Origin: Tumebacillus permanentifrigoris
Lineage (GTDB): Bacteria > Bacillota > Bacilli > Tumebacillales > Tumebacillaceae
Assembly (NCBI RefSeq): GCF_003148565.1
Contig: NZ_QGGL01000003.1
Span: 124,001 to 188,000, forward strand
Direction: 5' to 3'
DNA length: 64,000 bases
The notes under the pieces are model-generated. The model saw nothing but the letters and a program-made list of their open reading frames with translations. It searched no databases and was not told where the DNA came from. Positions 48,462-56,548 of the stretch are shown piece by piece. How positions within the stretch are numbered: position 1 is the stretch's first letter; each line of letters starts with the position of its first letter. A program made the position numbers and the translations under genes.

Positions 48462-49984
48462 CATTGGGTGAACTGCTGGAAGCGGCGGTGTTGAAGGCGG
48501 GCGATCGCCCGTTTTTGGTGCAGATCGGGCAGGCGAACACGGTTTCCTATGAGTTGTTCAACCGCCAAGTCAACGGATTGGCGCATGGCTTGCGCGCACT
48601 GGGGGTCTTGGGTGGTGAATCTGTTGGGGTTGTCTTGCCCAATGGACCTGAGTTGTTGTACTTGTTGTTCGCAATGGCCAAATTGGGGGGAGTGCTCGTT
48701 CCGCTCAATCCTGCACTGACGGTGCAGGAGCGCGACGAACTGTTGACACACGCCGAGGTGGTGGTTCTGATCGGTGATATGGAAGTGCTTGATGCACATC
48801 AGAACTTGCCCAGACTGCGCGCTCAGGTGACTGTTGGCGAGAGGAGGAGCGGTGCGGTGCCGTTCGAGTCGTTGCTGGTGCCGTCCGAGTTTACGCCCGA
48901 TCTGGAGGTGGCGGCATCCGACCCGGTTGCGCTGTTGTACACATCGGGTACAACCGGTCGTCCCAAAGGGTGCCTGCTCTCCCATGACAGCTATGTGATA
49001 CCTGCTCATGAGTTCGTGCGCTGGATCGAAGTGACGCCAGAGGATCGGTTTATGGGCTGCTTGCCGCTGTTCCATATGGCGGGACAATCGTTTGCCGCCA
49101 GTGCGGTGGCGGGCGGTGCCAGCATCGCACTGGTGTCTAAGTTTAGCGGCAGCCGCTTCTGGGAACAGGTCCATCAGAGTGGAGCAACCGTTTTCCGCCA
49201 TCTGGGCGAGATGTTGGCGTTGTTGGTACAGTCTCCTCAACACCCGTTGGAGCGCTCGCACAAGCTGCGCGCCGTCTATGGGGGTGGGGCACGAGCGGAA
49301 CTGCTCGATGCTTTTCAAAAGCGATTCGGCGTGCGCGTGGTTGAAGGATATGGGCTCAGTGAGACCAACACGGTGCTCGCAAACAGCATAGCACTCTCGA
49401 AGGAAGGTTCGATCGGCAAAGCCGCCGCCTACCATGAGGTGCGCATCGCCGATGACGGTGGTCATGAAGTCGCGGTGGGGAGTGTCGGGGAGATTCAAGT
49501 CCGAAAAAATCGCGTGATGATGCGCGAGTATTTCAAAGCTCCTGAAGTGACCGAACGTGCGTTCTGTGAGGGGTGGTACCTCACCGGTGACCTGGGCTAT
49601 TGCGATGAGGAAGGGTACTACTACTTCGTCTCCCGCAAAAAGGATATCATCCGCCGCCGAGGTGAGAATATCGCGCCTGCTGGCATCGAGGATGTGCTGA
49701 ATCGCCACGAACAAGTCGGGCTGTCGGCCGTGATCGGAGTGCCTGATCGGTTCGGGGGCGAAGATATCAAAGCGTTCGTGATGCCGACCGAAGGGAGCGA
49801 GCTATCGGTGGACAGCCTGCTCACCTGGTGCCGGATGCACCTCGCTGCTTTTAAGGTCCCACGATATTGGGAGATTTGTGAGAACCTTCCGCGCACGGCA
49901 ACGAACAAAGTGAACAAAGGGATGCTCCGCGCTCAGCGGACACTCGGTGGAGTCGAGCACGAAGTGCAACTGGAGAGGACGTGA
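48458..49984 (+). CDS. Acyl-CoA synthetase/AMP-dependent ligase (CaiC-like)
   Basis: 508 residues from ATG 48458. ANL-superfamily motifs are intact: P-loop 'LLYTSGTTGRPKGC', 'YGLSETN', 'YLTGDLGYCDEEGYYYFVSRKKDIIRRRGENIAPAGIE', and the catalytic Lys near the C-terminus in 'PRTATNKVNKGMLR'. 'RRGENI' is characteristic of the carnitine/crotonobetaine-CoA ligase (CaiC) branch. It adenylates a carboxylic acid and probably makes its CoA thioester. Between an acyltransferase and an aldehyde dehydrogenase it may activate an acid that is then transferred or reduced; this is inference. Confidence 0.88.
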   Translation: MTLGELLEAAVLKAGDRPFLVQIGQANTVSYELFNRQVNGLAHGLRALGVLGGESVGVVLPNGPELLYLLFAMAKLGGVLVPLNPALTVQERDELLTHAEVVVLIGDMEVLDAHQNLPRLRAQVTVGERRSGAVPFESLLVPSEFTPDLEVAASDPVALLYTSGTTGRPKGCLLSHDSYVIPAHEFVRWIEVTPEDRFMGCLPLFHMAGQSFAASAVAGGASIALVSKFSGSRFWEQVHQSGATVFRHLGEMLALLVQSPQHPLERSHKLRAVYGGGARAELLDAFQKRFGVRVVEGYGLSETNTVLANSIALSKEGSIGKAAAYHEVRIADDGGHEVAVGSVGEIQVRKNRVMMREYFKAPEVTERAFCEGWYLTGDLGYCDEEGYYYFVSRKKDIIRRRGENIAPAGIEDVLNRHEQVGLSAVIGVPDRFGGEDIKAFVMPTEGSELSVDSLLTWCRMHLAAFKVPRYWEICENLPRTATNKVNKGMLRAQRTLGGVEHEVQLERT

Positions 49985-49988
49985 GAGC

Positions 49989-51239
49989 TTGAACGAAGTA
50001 CATCGCCGTCTGGCGGCGCTTCATGCGCTGGCAGACACCATTGAATCAGAACAACATGCGCTGCTGAGTTTGATCATGGCGACAACCAAGCGCCGGCATG
50101 CGATTGCAGCGGGCGAGATCCAATTAGCGATTCGCCGCTTGCGGGCGTTTGGCGAGATCCTGCCGTGGCTCATCGACCGTGAACCTGTGGGTACGGTCGG
50201 GATCATGTTCCCGAGCAACGCCACCCTATCGAACCCGGTCAACACCATCGGCACCGCCTATCTGGCGGGCAATCGAGTTCGTGCACGCTTCCCCAGCGGG
50301 TTGCGCGAATGGGGCGACCGCTTGCAGGACTTGATCTTGACACATCTGGACGGCGTGGTATTTGAACGTGAATCGGGCGCAGAGTTCCTACACGGGGTAG
50401 CGGAGGACCCGGACACGAAGGTCGTGATCGTTTTTGGCGACGATGTGTGGGCGGTCGAATATGAAGAGCGGATGCGCTCGACGCAGACCAAGTTTATTTT
50501 TGAAGGGCCGGGCAAGGACCCGTTCGTGGTGCTCGATGATGCGGATGTGGAACTGGCAGCCGCTCATGCCGTATACGCCGGCTATTACAACGCGGGGCAA
50601 GCCTGCACATCTCCAGAGCGATTTTATGTGCAAAGCGGTGTGTACGACAAGTTCTTGGCACGGGTAGTCGAACTGACGCGCGGGCAGACCGTAGGCGACC
50701 CGCAGTTGCAAAGCACAGGCATTGGCCCGATCTTGAGCCGTCGGGTGGCACAGCGCATCGAGGAACAGTGGCAAGACGCCTTGAATCGAGGTGCGAAGGT
50801 AGAGACTGGCGGTCAGATCGAGACGGGCACGTTGCAAGACGGCAGCGCAGCGTTTTTTGTCCATCCGACGGTGGTCACCGATGTGAACCATTCGATGAAG
50901 ATCATGCAGGACGAGACGTTTGGCCCGGTCATCGCCATCCAGCGAGTGAGGAACTGGGAAGAAGCCTTGCAACTGGCATCTGATTCTCCATTTGGGTTGA
51001 CGGCGAGTTTGTACGGGGGTGGGTCAGACGAGGTAGCGGAACTTGAGCGCTCCCACGGAGCTGTCTTCCACAATGAGACGTGGTTGCATTACTATGGCCG
51101 CAATCTCCACGCCCCTTATGGTGGGCGCAAACGTTCTGGCTGGGTTTGGGAGCATGTCAACGGTGCCTTCATCCGCCGTGAGGGTGTGCGCACCAACGCG
51201 CTCGAGTTCAGCCAACCAAGGTCTCGGGTAGAGGTGTAG
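49989..51239 (+). CDS. Aldehyde dehydrogenase-family protein, N-terminally short
   Basis: 416 residues from TTG 49989, against about 480-500 for typical ALDH: the first 60-70 residues are missing. The catalytic Cys is present in 'YYNAGQACTSPERFYV', and the general-base Glu position appears as 'FEGPGKDPFVVLDDADVE'. C-terminal 'MQDETFGPVIAIQRV', 'SPFGLTASLYG' and 'HAPYGGRKRSGWVWEHVNGAFI' are ALDH blocks. It could oxidise an aldehyde or, after the upstream ligase, reduce an acyl-CoA. The unusual N-terminus may alter cofactor or substrate use. Five bases after the ligase stop, so in the same operon. Confidence 0.82.
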   Translation: MNEVHRRLAALHALADTIESEQHALLSLIMATTKRRHAIAAGEIQLAIRRLRAFGEILPWLIDREPVGTVGIMFPSNATLSNPVNTIGTAYLAGNRVRARFPSGLREWGDRLQDLILTHLDGVVFERESGAEFLHGVAEDPDTKVVIVFGDDVWAVEYEERMRSTQTKFIFEGPGKDPFVVLDDADVELAAAHAVYAGYYNAGQACTSPERFYVQSGVYDKFLARVVELTRGQTVGDPQLQSTGIGPILSRRVAQRIEEQWQDALNRGAKVETGGQIETGTLQDGSAAFFVHPTVVTDVNHSMKIMQDETFGPVIAIQRVRNWEEALQLASDSPFGLTASLYGGGSDEVAELERSHGAVFHNETWLHYYGRNLHAPYGGRKRSGWVWEHVNGAFIRREGVRTNALEFSQPRSRVEV

Positions 51240-51242
51240 TCA

Positions 51243-51284
51243 AAAAAAAGCGCATGGCCGTCAAGGGCTCATGCGCTTTTTCTA
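51243..51284. terminator. Bidirectional terminator (copy 2 of the duplicated hairpin)
   Basis: AAAAAAGCGCATGGCC-GTCAAG-GGCTCATGCGCTTTTT. T runs on both strands let it serve the cassette and the convergent lexA. The arms match those at 47342-47377. Confidence 0.92.
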
Positions 51285-51309
51285 CGTATGTGGTTGTAGG
51301 CGGTGAGAA

Positions 51310-51936
51310 TTAGTCGATGTGGCGGAAGACGCCGATGACTTTACCCAAGATGGTTACGTTGTTGTAGCGCATGGGTTCAAGCGTAGGGTTCTCCGGCTGG
51401 AGACGGATGTGGTCGGCTTCCTTATAGAAGCGCTTGACGGTGGCTTCGTCATCCTCGGTCATCGCGACGACGATCTCGCCGTTGTGCGCGGTGGACTGCT
51501 GGCGAACGATCACGAGGTCGCCGTCATAAATGCCCGCATCGATCATCGATTCTCCGGAGACATTCAGCAGGAACACCGCCGAATCCCCGACAAACGAGGT
51601 CGGCAATGGGAAGTAATCCTCGACATTTTCAATCGCCGTGATCGGCTGGCCAGCGGTGACTTTCCCGATGATTGGAGCCATGATCGTCGAGTATTCAAAA
51701 CGCCCGCTCTCCGTATCGGCTTCCAAATCCAATACTTCGATCGCACGGGGCTTGGTCGGGTCACGGCGGATCAGACCCTTTTGTTCGAGACGGGCGAGAT
51801 GCCCATGTACAGTGGAACTAGAAGCCAAACCAACCGCTTCGCCGATCTCGCGGACGGACGGTGGGTATCCCTTGGCCCGTACTTCGTTCTTGATGAAATC
51901 CATGATCTCCTGTTGACGCTTGGACAGCTTCAGCAT
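51310..51936 (-). CDS. lexA: SOS repressor LexA
   Basis: 208 residues. N-terminal winged HTH (about 1-65, '[44 protein letters not shown]'), cleavage site A95-G96 in '[11 protein letters not shown]', catalytic Ser130 in 'VSGESM' and Lys168 in 'ATVKRF'. It represses damage genes and self-cleaves with RecA. GAGGAG precedes ATG 51936. LexA-type boxes in the upstream region support autoregulation. In B. subtilis the divergent neighbour is yneA, a LysM-containing division inhibitor; here it is a LysM-GH18 gene. Confidence 0.96.
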   Translation of the reverse strand: MLKLSKRQQEIMDFIKNEVRAKGYPPSVREIGEAVGLASSSTVHGHLARLEQKGLIRRDPTKPRAIEVLDLEADTESGRFEYSTIMAPIIGKVTAGQPITAIENVEDYFPLPTSFVGDSAVFLLNVSGESMIDAGIYDGDLVIVRQQSTAHNGEIVVAMTEDDEATVKRFYKEADHIRLQPENPTLEPMRYNNVTILGKVIGVFRHID

Positions 51937-51980
51937 AGTGCGAACAACTCCTCATACTCGGTCTGAATGTATTTCAATGG

Positions 51981-52051
51981 GAAAATATGTTCGAAGTTAG
52001 TTTATAGCAGAAATTATACCACACACGAGTACTAGATACAAACATGAGTTC
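51981..52051 (-). promoter_or_regulatory. lexA promoter with two imperfect LexA boxes
   Basis: Leftward promoter: TTGTAT (52041-52036), 17 bases, TATAAT (52018-52013) with an extended TG. AAACATGAGTTC at 52040-52051 (one mismatch to GAAC-N4-GTTC) overlaps the -35, and GAAAATATGTTC at 51981-51992 (one mismatch) lies in the leader. Confidence 0.7.
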
Positions 52052-52061
52052 TTATTTTTTC

Positions 52062-52111
52062 TTGACAAGCTGATTGAGTGAGCCCTATGATGGGTGCAGA
52101 ACATATGTTCC
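52062..52111 (+). promoter_or_regulatory. Sigma-A promoter with perfect LexA box for LysM-GH18 genes
   Basis: TTGACA (52062-52067), 18-base spacer, TATGAT (52086-52091); the perfect LexA box AGAACATATGTTCC (52098-52111) covers the expected transcription start. LexA binding there should block transcription, so the rightward pair of LysM-GH18 genes is very probably SOS-induced. Confidence 0.85.
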
Positions 52112-52197
52112 TGTATTTGGACAGCTGTCACAACACGATGCGCCTGCATAGGATAGTTGCGACAGAACACCAAGAACGGGAACGGGGGTACGAGCGG

Positions 52198-53370
52198 ATG
52201 AGAGGATCACGGATCACCTATGTCGTCGTCAAATCCAATGAGACATTGGCTGATCTATCGCAACGCTATGGGATCACACACGAGGAACTGCGCCAGCTCA
52301 ATCCAGGCCTGCAAGAGATCGTGGTAGGGGATGTGGTAAAAGTATGGACGCATGGCGGCGAGACTCGCGAACCGAAGGCTGGACAGCAATTTGTACTCGG
52401 CTTCTATGCCGGACCGATGGGAGTCAGCCTGCCGGGCAGCCAAGCGTCCTTGCATCAACACAGCGCACTGTTGTCGGCGATCGCTCCATACTGGTTTGAC
52501 CTCCATCTAGGCTCAGCAGGGCAGATCAAGTCTCGTGTCGCTGCGGCAACGATTCGCACTCAGGTCGCAGATGCGCACAGGCGCGGCGTAAAAGTGCTGG
52601 CTTCCATTCACAATACTGACAAGCGACCGGGCACATCGCGGACACAGGTGTTGCATAGCGCGATCACCGCCAACCGCACGGTGTTCGTGCGCAATGTCTT
52701 GCGGTTGGTCGAGGAGTATGGATTTGATGGCGTGAACCTGGACTTTGAGCGGTTGAAGCCAGGCGATACCGCGAATTACACCGCATTTGTCCGCGAATTG
52801 GCGTCGCAACTGCACGGACAGGGGAAGTTGCTCGTCGTCGATGTGTTGGGCGATGCGAACCATCAGCCGTTTTCGATGGACTTCGACTATCCAGGGCTGG
52901 CCGCAAGCGTCGATTATCTGGGTATCATGACCTATGACGAACACAAACCTGCGCAAGGCTCGCCGGGACCGGTTGCTTCACTGCCTTGGGTGGAGCGCAC
53001 GGTGCGTCTGGCGATCAACGCTGGAGTTCCGCCGCGCAAGATCCTGCTCGGCATCGCGGCGTATGGGTACGACTGGACAGACAACAATCCAGGGGCGCGC
53101 GCGTTGTCTTACGCCGCGATCCAACGGTTGCAAAGTCAACACAAAGCGACCGCACAATTTCATCCGACCTATCGCGTGCCGCACTTTGACTACCGGGACG
53201 CCCGTGGCGACCTGCATCATGCCTGGTACGAAGATGCGCGGAGCCTGTCGCTCAAACTGGATCTCGTGCGGCGCTTCAATCTCGGTGGCATCTTGCATTG
53301 GCGATTGGGTCTGGAGGACCCCGCGTCTTGGGGGCCGATCCGCGCCAAGCTCTCACCCATCGAAAAGTAG
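52198..53370 (+). CDS. LysM plus GH18 protein, SOS-linked (copy 1)
   Basis: 390 residues from ATG 52198, chosen because ACGGGGGT lies eight bases upstream and the LysM domain begins right after; the longer frame from 52078 would start inside the promoter/LexA-box region. LysM domain about 6-50 ('YVVVKSNETLADLSQRYGITHEELRQLNPGL'), then a GH18 domain (about 65-385) of the YdhD/YaaH/SleL type with intact catalytic 'DGVNLDFE' and 'GIMTYDEH'. No signal peptide, as in spore-associated SleL/YaaH proteins that act on cortex muropeptides. The divergent lexA and the perfect LexA box suggest a damage-induced wall-binding protein. Confidence 0.85.
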   Translation: MRGSRITYVVVKSNETLADLSQRYGITHEELRQLNPGLQEIVVGDVVKVWTHGGETREPKAGQQFVLGFYAGPMGVSLPGSQASLHQHSALLSAIAPYWFDLHLGSAGQIKSRVAAATIRTQVADAHRRGVKVLASIHNTDKRPGTSRTQVLHSAITANRTVFVRNVLRLVEEYGFDGVNLDFERLKPGDTANYTAFVRELASQLHGQGKLLVVDVLGDANHQPFSMDFDYPGLAASVDYLGIMTYDEHKPAQGSPGPVASLPWVERTVRLAINAGVPPRKILLGIAAYGYDWTDNNPGARALSYAAIQRLQSQHKATAQFHPTYRVPHFDYRDARGDLHHAWYEDARSLSLKLDLVRRFNLGGILHWRLGLEDPASWGPIRAKLSPIEK

Positions 53371-53397
53371 CGGTCGTGGATTCGAGATCTTGAGGAG

Positions 53398-54651
53398 GTG
53401 GGGGACATCTCCACGACGCAGTTACACTACGTGATCGTGCAAGAGGGAGACACGCTGGCTTCGATCGCCGAGCGGTACCAGAGCACTGCGGGGGCGGTGG
53501 CCCAGTTGAACGCAATGTCACCCGATACGGTGCTTACCCCTGGCCGCATCGTGCAAGTGCTAAAACCCAAGCGGCCCGCGACTGTCCCCGCAATACCGTC
53601 ACCCACCCCTCGACCTCGAACCCCGCGCTATGCATTCGCTGCTTTTACAGGAGCAGAGGGAGTCTACCCAAGCAGTGAACGGGCCTTGGAGAAACTGGGG
53701 GAGGCAGGCTTGAGCGGGATCTTCCCCCTGTGGTTCCAAGTTGCCCCGGAGGAGCCGTGGCGGTTGCAGTCCTTCGCTGAGCCAGCACAGATCGAACAGG
53801 TGATCCGCGCCGCTCACGAACGAGGGGTACAGGTACTGGCCGCGCTCACCAGCATCTACTATCCGTCTGGAGTGGACACCCGCCACACGATTGCACAGGT
53901 ACTGAGAACCTATAAGGGGCACCTGTTGCAGGCGGTGGAGCACACGTATGAACGATATCACTTGGATGGAGTTTTGCTGGATTGGGTTGATGTGGAGGCG
54001 GCAGACCGTGAAGTGTTCGCGGAGTGGGTCGAAGCGTTGCAAGGCCTATGTCGTCGACGCGGTTGGAAGCTGGTGGTCAACGTGCCGATTGTGCAGGGGA
54101 CGTTGCGAGGAATTACGAGCACGATGGCGTTCGATCTTGCGCGAATCGGCGAGGCGGTGGATTGGATGTCACTCGTCCTGAACACAGAACATCGGATGTA
54201 CACGGGACCTGGTCCACTATGCTCACTAAGCTGGGCGGAGATGGGCGTTCGTCATGCGATCGCAACAGGCGTGCCCGCAGAGAAGATCCTGCTCGGGATC
54301 GCGGGGTACGCGTATGATTGGAAGGAACACAGCCAGTTGCCCGACTATCTGTCCAGCGAAGGAGCGATGAATCGAGCACGCCAATACCGTGCGCACGTGA
54401 AGTTCGATCCTGTGAGTCAGACGCCGATGTTTAGCTATCAGGACAGTCAGGGGGCGAAGCATCAGGTTTGGTTCGAGAACACCTCAAGCCTGTCGCAGAA
54501 GGTCACGATCATCAACCGCTACGGGTTGGCAGGTTTGTCACTCTGGCGGCTTGGGATGGAGGATTCCGGCCTGTGGCCGCTGTTGCGCTATCGTTGGGGC
54601 GAGATTCGAAAAATCCCGTCTCGTTTCCATAATAAATATTATGAAAACTAA
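53398..54651 (+). CDS. LysM plus degenerate GH18 protein (copy 2)
   Basis: About 417 residues, with a LysM domain (about 8-55, 'YVIVQEGDTLASIAERYQSTAGAVAQLNAM'), a Pro-rich linker and a GH18-like domain similar to copy 1. The catalytic block reads 'DGVLLDWV' where copy 1 has 'DGVNLDFE', so the catalytic Glu is replaced by Val, and the 'MTYD' block is 'LNTE'. It is probably a non-hydrolytic glycan-binding pseudo-enzyme. GAGGAGG at 53392-53398 overlaps the GTG start at 53398; an ATC at 53407 has ideal spacing, so the true start codon is unclear. Same operon as copy 1 (28-base gap). Confidence 0.8.
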   Translation: MGDISTTQLHYVIVQEGDTLASIAERYQSTAGAVAQLNAMSPDTVLTPGRIVQVLKPKRPATVPAIPSPTPRPRTPRYAFAAFTGAEGVYPSSERALEKLGEAGLSGIFPLWFQVAPEEPWRLQSFAEPAQIEQVIRAAHERGVQVLAALTSIYYPSGVDTRHTIAQVLRTYKGHLLQAVEHTYERYHLDGVLLDWVDVEAADREVFAEWVEALQGLCRRRGWKLVVNVPIVQGTLRGITSTMAFDLARIGEAVDWMSLVLNTEHRMYTGPGPLCSLSWAEMGVRHAIATGVPAEKILLGIAGYAYDWKEHSQLPDYLSSEGAMNRARQYRAHVKFDPVSQTPMFSYQDSQGAKHQVWFENTSSLSQKVTIINRYGLAGLSLWRLGMEDSGLWPLLRYRWGEIRKIPSRFHNKYYEN

Positions 54652-54652
54652 A

Positions 54653-54690
54653 GCCATGTCGAATGTGGCCGACATGGCTGCTTTCTCGCG
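54653..54690 (+). terminator. Weak hairpin after LysM-GH18 pair
   Basis: GCCATGTCG-AATGTGGC-CGACATGGC followed by TGCTTTCT; the T tract is short and interrupted. Confidence 0.5.
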
Positions 54691-54692
54691 AT

Positions 54693-55139
54693 TCATTTGG
54701 ACAGGTCTACGACTTTAACCAGTGGCCAGATCAACTGTCCCTGTTTCGAACTCATCTGTGCATGATAATAGGGGAGGGAGAATAGATGTTGAGTGACCGA
54801 CACCGCGAGTGGATTGGTCGCGTCGAGGCTGAAAAAGTACACGCCAGGCTTGCCATCTCGCGTAACATAGGCACGAACGTTCAATTCTGGAAACTTGTTG
54901 GTGTAGGGAATTTGCGGCAGGTAGCGTGCCCGGATGTCGCTCATATCGAAGGGCACGACCGCGATATAGGTTACCCCGTCATAGGTGTCAATCTCCAGTT
55001 CTGCAGGGATCTGTTCACGCAGAGCGGACACTGGAATCGGCCAATGCGCGAACAACAGCCGGTTCCAAGTCTGGGTCATCGCCCAACGTGTACTGGGGAG
55101 CGGATAGGGTCGGTGCTCCACGATGTCGGTGTGTTTCAA
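54693..55139 (-). pseudogene. DUF2071 (YqjF-like) protein, C-terminally truncated
   Basis: 148 residues from TTG 55139 with AGGAAGGAG upstream. The N-terminal two thirds of a DUF2071/acetoacetate-decarboxylase-like protein is clear ('WAMTQTWNRLLFAHWPIPVSALREQIPAELEIDTYDGVTYIAVVPFDM', 'FPELNVRAYVTRDGKPGVYFFSLDA'). Family members run to about 230-240 residues; here the frame stops after 'SSKQGQLIWPLVKVVDLSK', losing the last third. Because the remaining start, RBS and frame are intact, the loss is probably recent. Neighbouring recombinase activity may explain the break. Confidence 0.7.
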
Positions 55140-55205
55140 GGTGGCTCCTTCCTTAGGAAAAGTATTGGAGACATAACATTATTACAGTCAACCAAGTTTG
55201 ATTCG

Positions 55206-56168
55206 TTAGATTGTCACTTGATTGATGTACCCACCAGCACTTTCGCTCAGTTCACGGATATCATGCAAGTAGCGTTCGGTCGTTCGCAAACTTTCGTGTC
55301 CCATCTGGCGTTGCACTTGCAGCAGGGGCGCTTCCGCTTCAAGGGCGAATGTTGCACAAGTATGACGCAGTACGTGTGGCGAGATGAGTCGTGACAGTCC
55401 GGCCGCACGCGACAGGCGGTACATCATATCGCGAACTCCATTTTGACGATAGCGGGTAAAGCGACGGGTGATCACCAAGGGGGTGCGATCGCCCGGATCG
55501 AGTTTTGGGTTTTTCCCACAGAGTCGACGGAAGTTTTGTAACAACTCCCAGACGTCTGGTCGGATCAGCACGGGGCGGTCCTTGTCACCCTTCCCTCGTA
55601 CCATCCAGCCGATGTTGCCGCGCATATCTTCATACAGATCACACCAGTTCGCCTGGCAGAGTTCCTCTACCCGAACACCGGTCGTCATCAACAACACGAC
55701 GATCAGATAGGCGCGATCATTGTCTTTGGACGCTGCGAGTAGTTTCTGTGCTTCCGCTACCATCAGCGAACGTTTGTGCGTGGCACGGTTAGGAACACGG
55801 GGTGCAGCAATCAGGATTGCTGGATTCCGTTGGATGTAGCCGAGGCGGTGGGCGAACAGGAACAGCGACTTCATGATGATAATCATGCGCTGTTGAGTAG
55901 CGGGTGCGTATCCCTCCAACGTATTGAAGTAGGAGGCGAGCTGTACGTAGGTAACGGCGGCGAGTGGAGTGCCGTCGATGAAATTTAGAAAGGCTTGCAG
56001 ATCACGGTGGTAGGCTTTGCGAGTCATCTTTGACCAAGCTTTTGGGCGTGGACGATTCAGGAAGAGGGTGATCAAGTGTTCATCGTTCATGATCCCCATC
56101 TCATTTGCAAGAGAGGGAACGCTTGTTCCTGTCGGTACCGGTAGGGAATTTTGCGAATCCATTGTCAT
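55206..56168 (-). CDS. Tyrosine recombinase/integrase (XerC/D-like)
   Basis: 320 residues. An N-terminal SAM-like core-binding domain (about 40-120) is followed by the catalytic domain with the full set R166 ('TGVRVEEL'), K193 ('RGKGDKDRP'), H265 and R268 ('HVLRHTCA'), H291 ('MGHES') and nucleophile Y300 ('ERYLHD'). The C-terminal tail is short like XerC/D. ATG 56168 has GGGAGG 11 bases upstream. No obvious att repeat or partner genes, so this is an orphan recombinase; it lies one gene away from the lexA block, where B. subtilis has the unrelated resolvase yneB. Confidence 0.92.
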   Translation of the reverse strand: MTMDSQNSLPVPTGTSVPSLANEMGIMNDEHLITLFLNRPRPKAWSKMTRKAYHRDLQAFLNFIDGTPLAAVTYVQLASYFNTLEGYAPATQQRMIIIMKSLFLFAHRLGYIQRNPAILIAAPRVPNRATHKRSLMVAEAQKLLAASKDNDRAYLIVVLLMTTGVRVEELCQANWCDLYEDMRGNIGWMVRGKGDKDRPVLIRPDVWELLQNFRRLCGKNPKLDPGDRTPLVITRRFTRYRQNGVRDMMYRLSRAAGLSRLISPHVLRHTCATFALEAEAPLLQVQRQMGHESLRTTERYLHDIRELSESAGGYINQVTI

Positions 56169-56515
56169 AATTACGAAGACCTCCCAAAAGATTCTCTATA
56201 GATCTTATTATAGCGATAAGTGTTTATTATCGCCATATATAGATTCAAAAAGGCATTTTCTTAATTTCCGCGGCTAGATCGAGAGGCGATTCGCCCAATC
56301 AAGTGATGTTATGTGAACTACCTATGAAATTCCGACCTTCTATTTTCCTATTTAAGCCCCTTGTTTCACATCCTGAATACCTTTGTACCCCCTCTGAACA
56401 AAACCTCTCAGAATGCCTCCTAGCGCCCCACAGCAAACTTGGCCTTCTCCCGACAAAATTCTGCCTCCATTCCGCGAAACGCAACGAAAATTCTTATTTC
56501 TATGGAAATAAGGAA
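56169..56515. other. AT-rich region upstream of the recombinase
   Basis: About 350 bases without a supported gene. It contains an inverted repeat GCGATAA-N7-TTATCGC at 56213-56233 in the recombinase promoter region, a possible recombinase or regulator site. The right half shows no further structure. Confidence 0.5.
56213..56233. repeat. Inverted repeat GCGATAA-N7-TTATCGC
   Basis: Perfect 7-base arms with a 7-base spacer, 45 bases upstream of the recombinase start. The spacing resembles a tyrosine-recombinase core site (two arms around a 6-8 base centre), but it may also be an operator. Confidence 0.5.
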
Positions 56516-56516
56516 A

Positions 56517-56547
56517 TAAAAAAGCCGCCCTCCACGAGGGCAGCCTG
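56517..56547 (-). terminator. Terminator after murC
   Basis: Read leftward GCTGCCCTC-GTG-GAGGGCGGC followed by TTTTTT. Confidence 0.9.
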
Positions 56548-56548
56548 A

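Noticed and set aside
49989-51239. Truncated ALDH as pseudogene
   Set aside because: Although short at the N-terminus, the catalytic Cys and C-terminal blocks are intact, the frame is open and the gene is tightly placed in an operon, so it is treated as functional.
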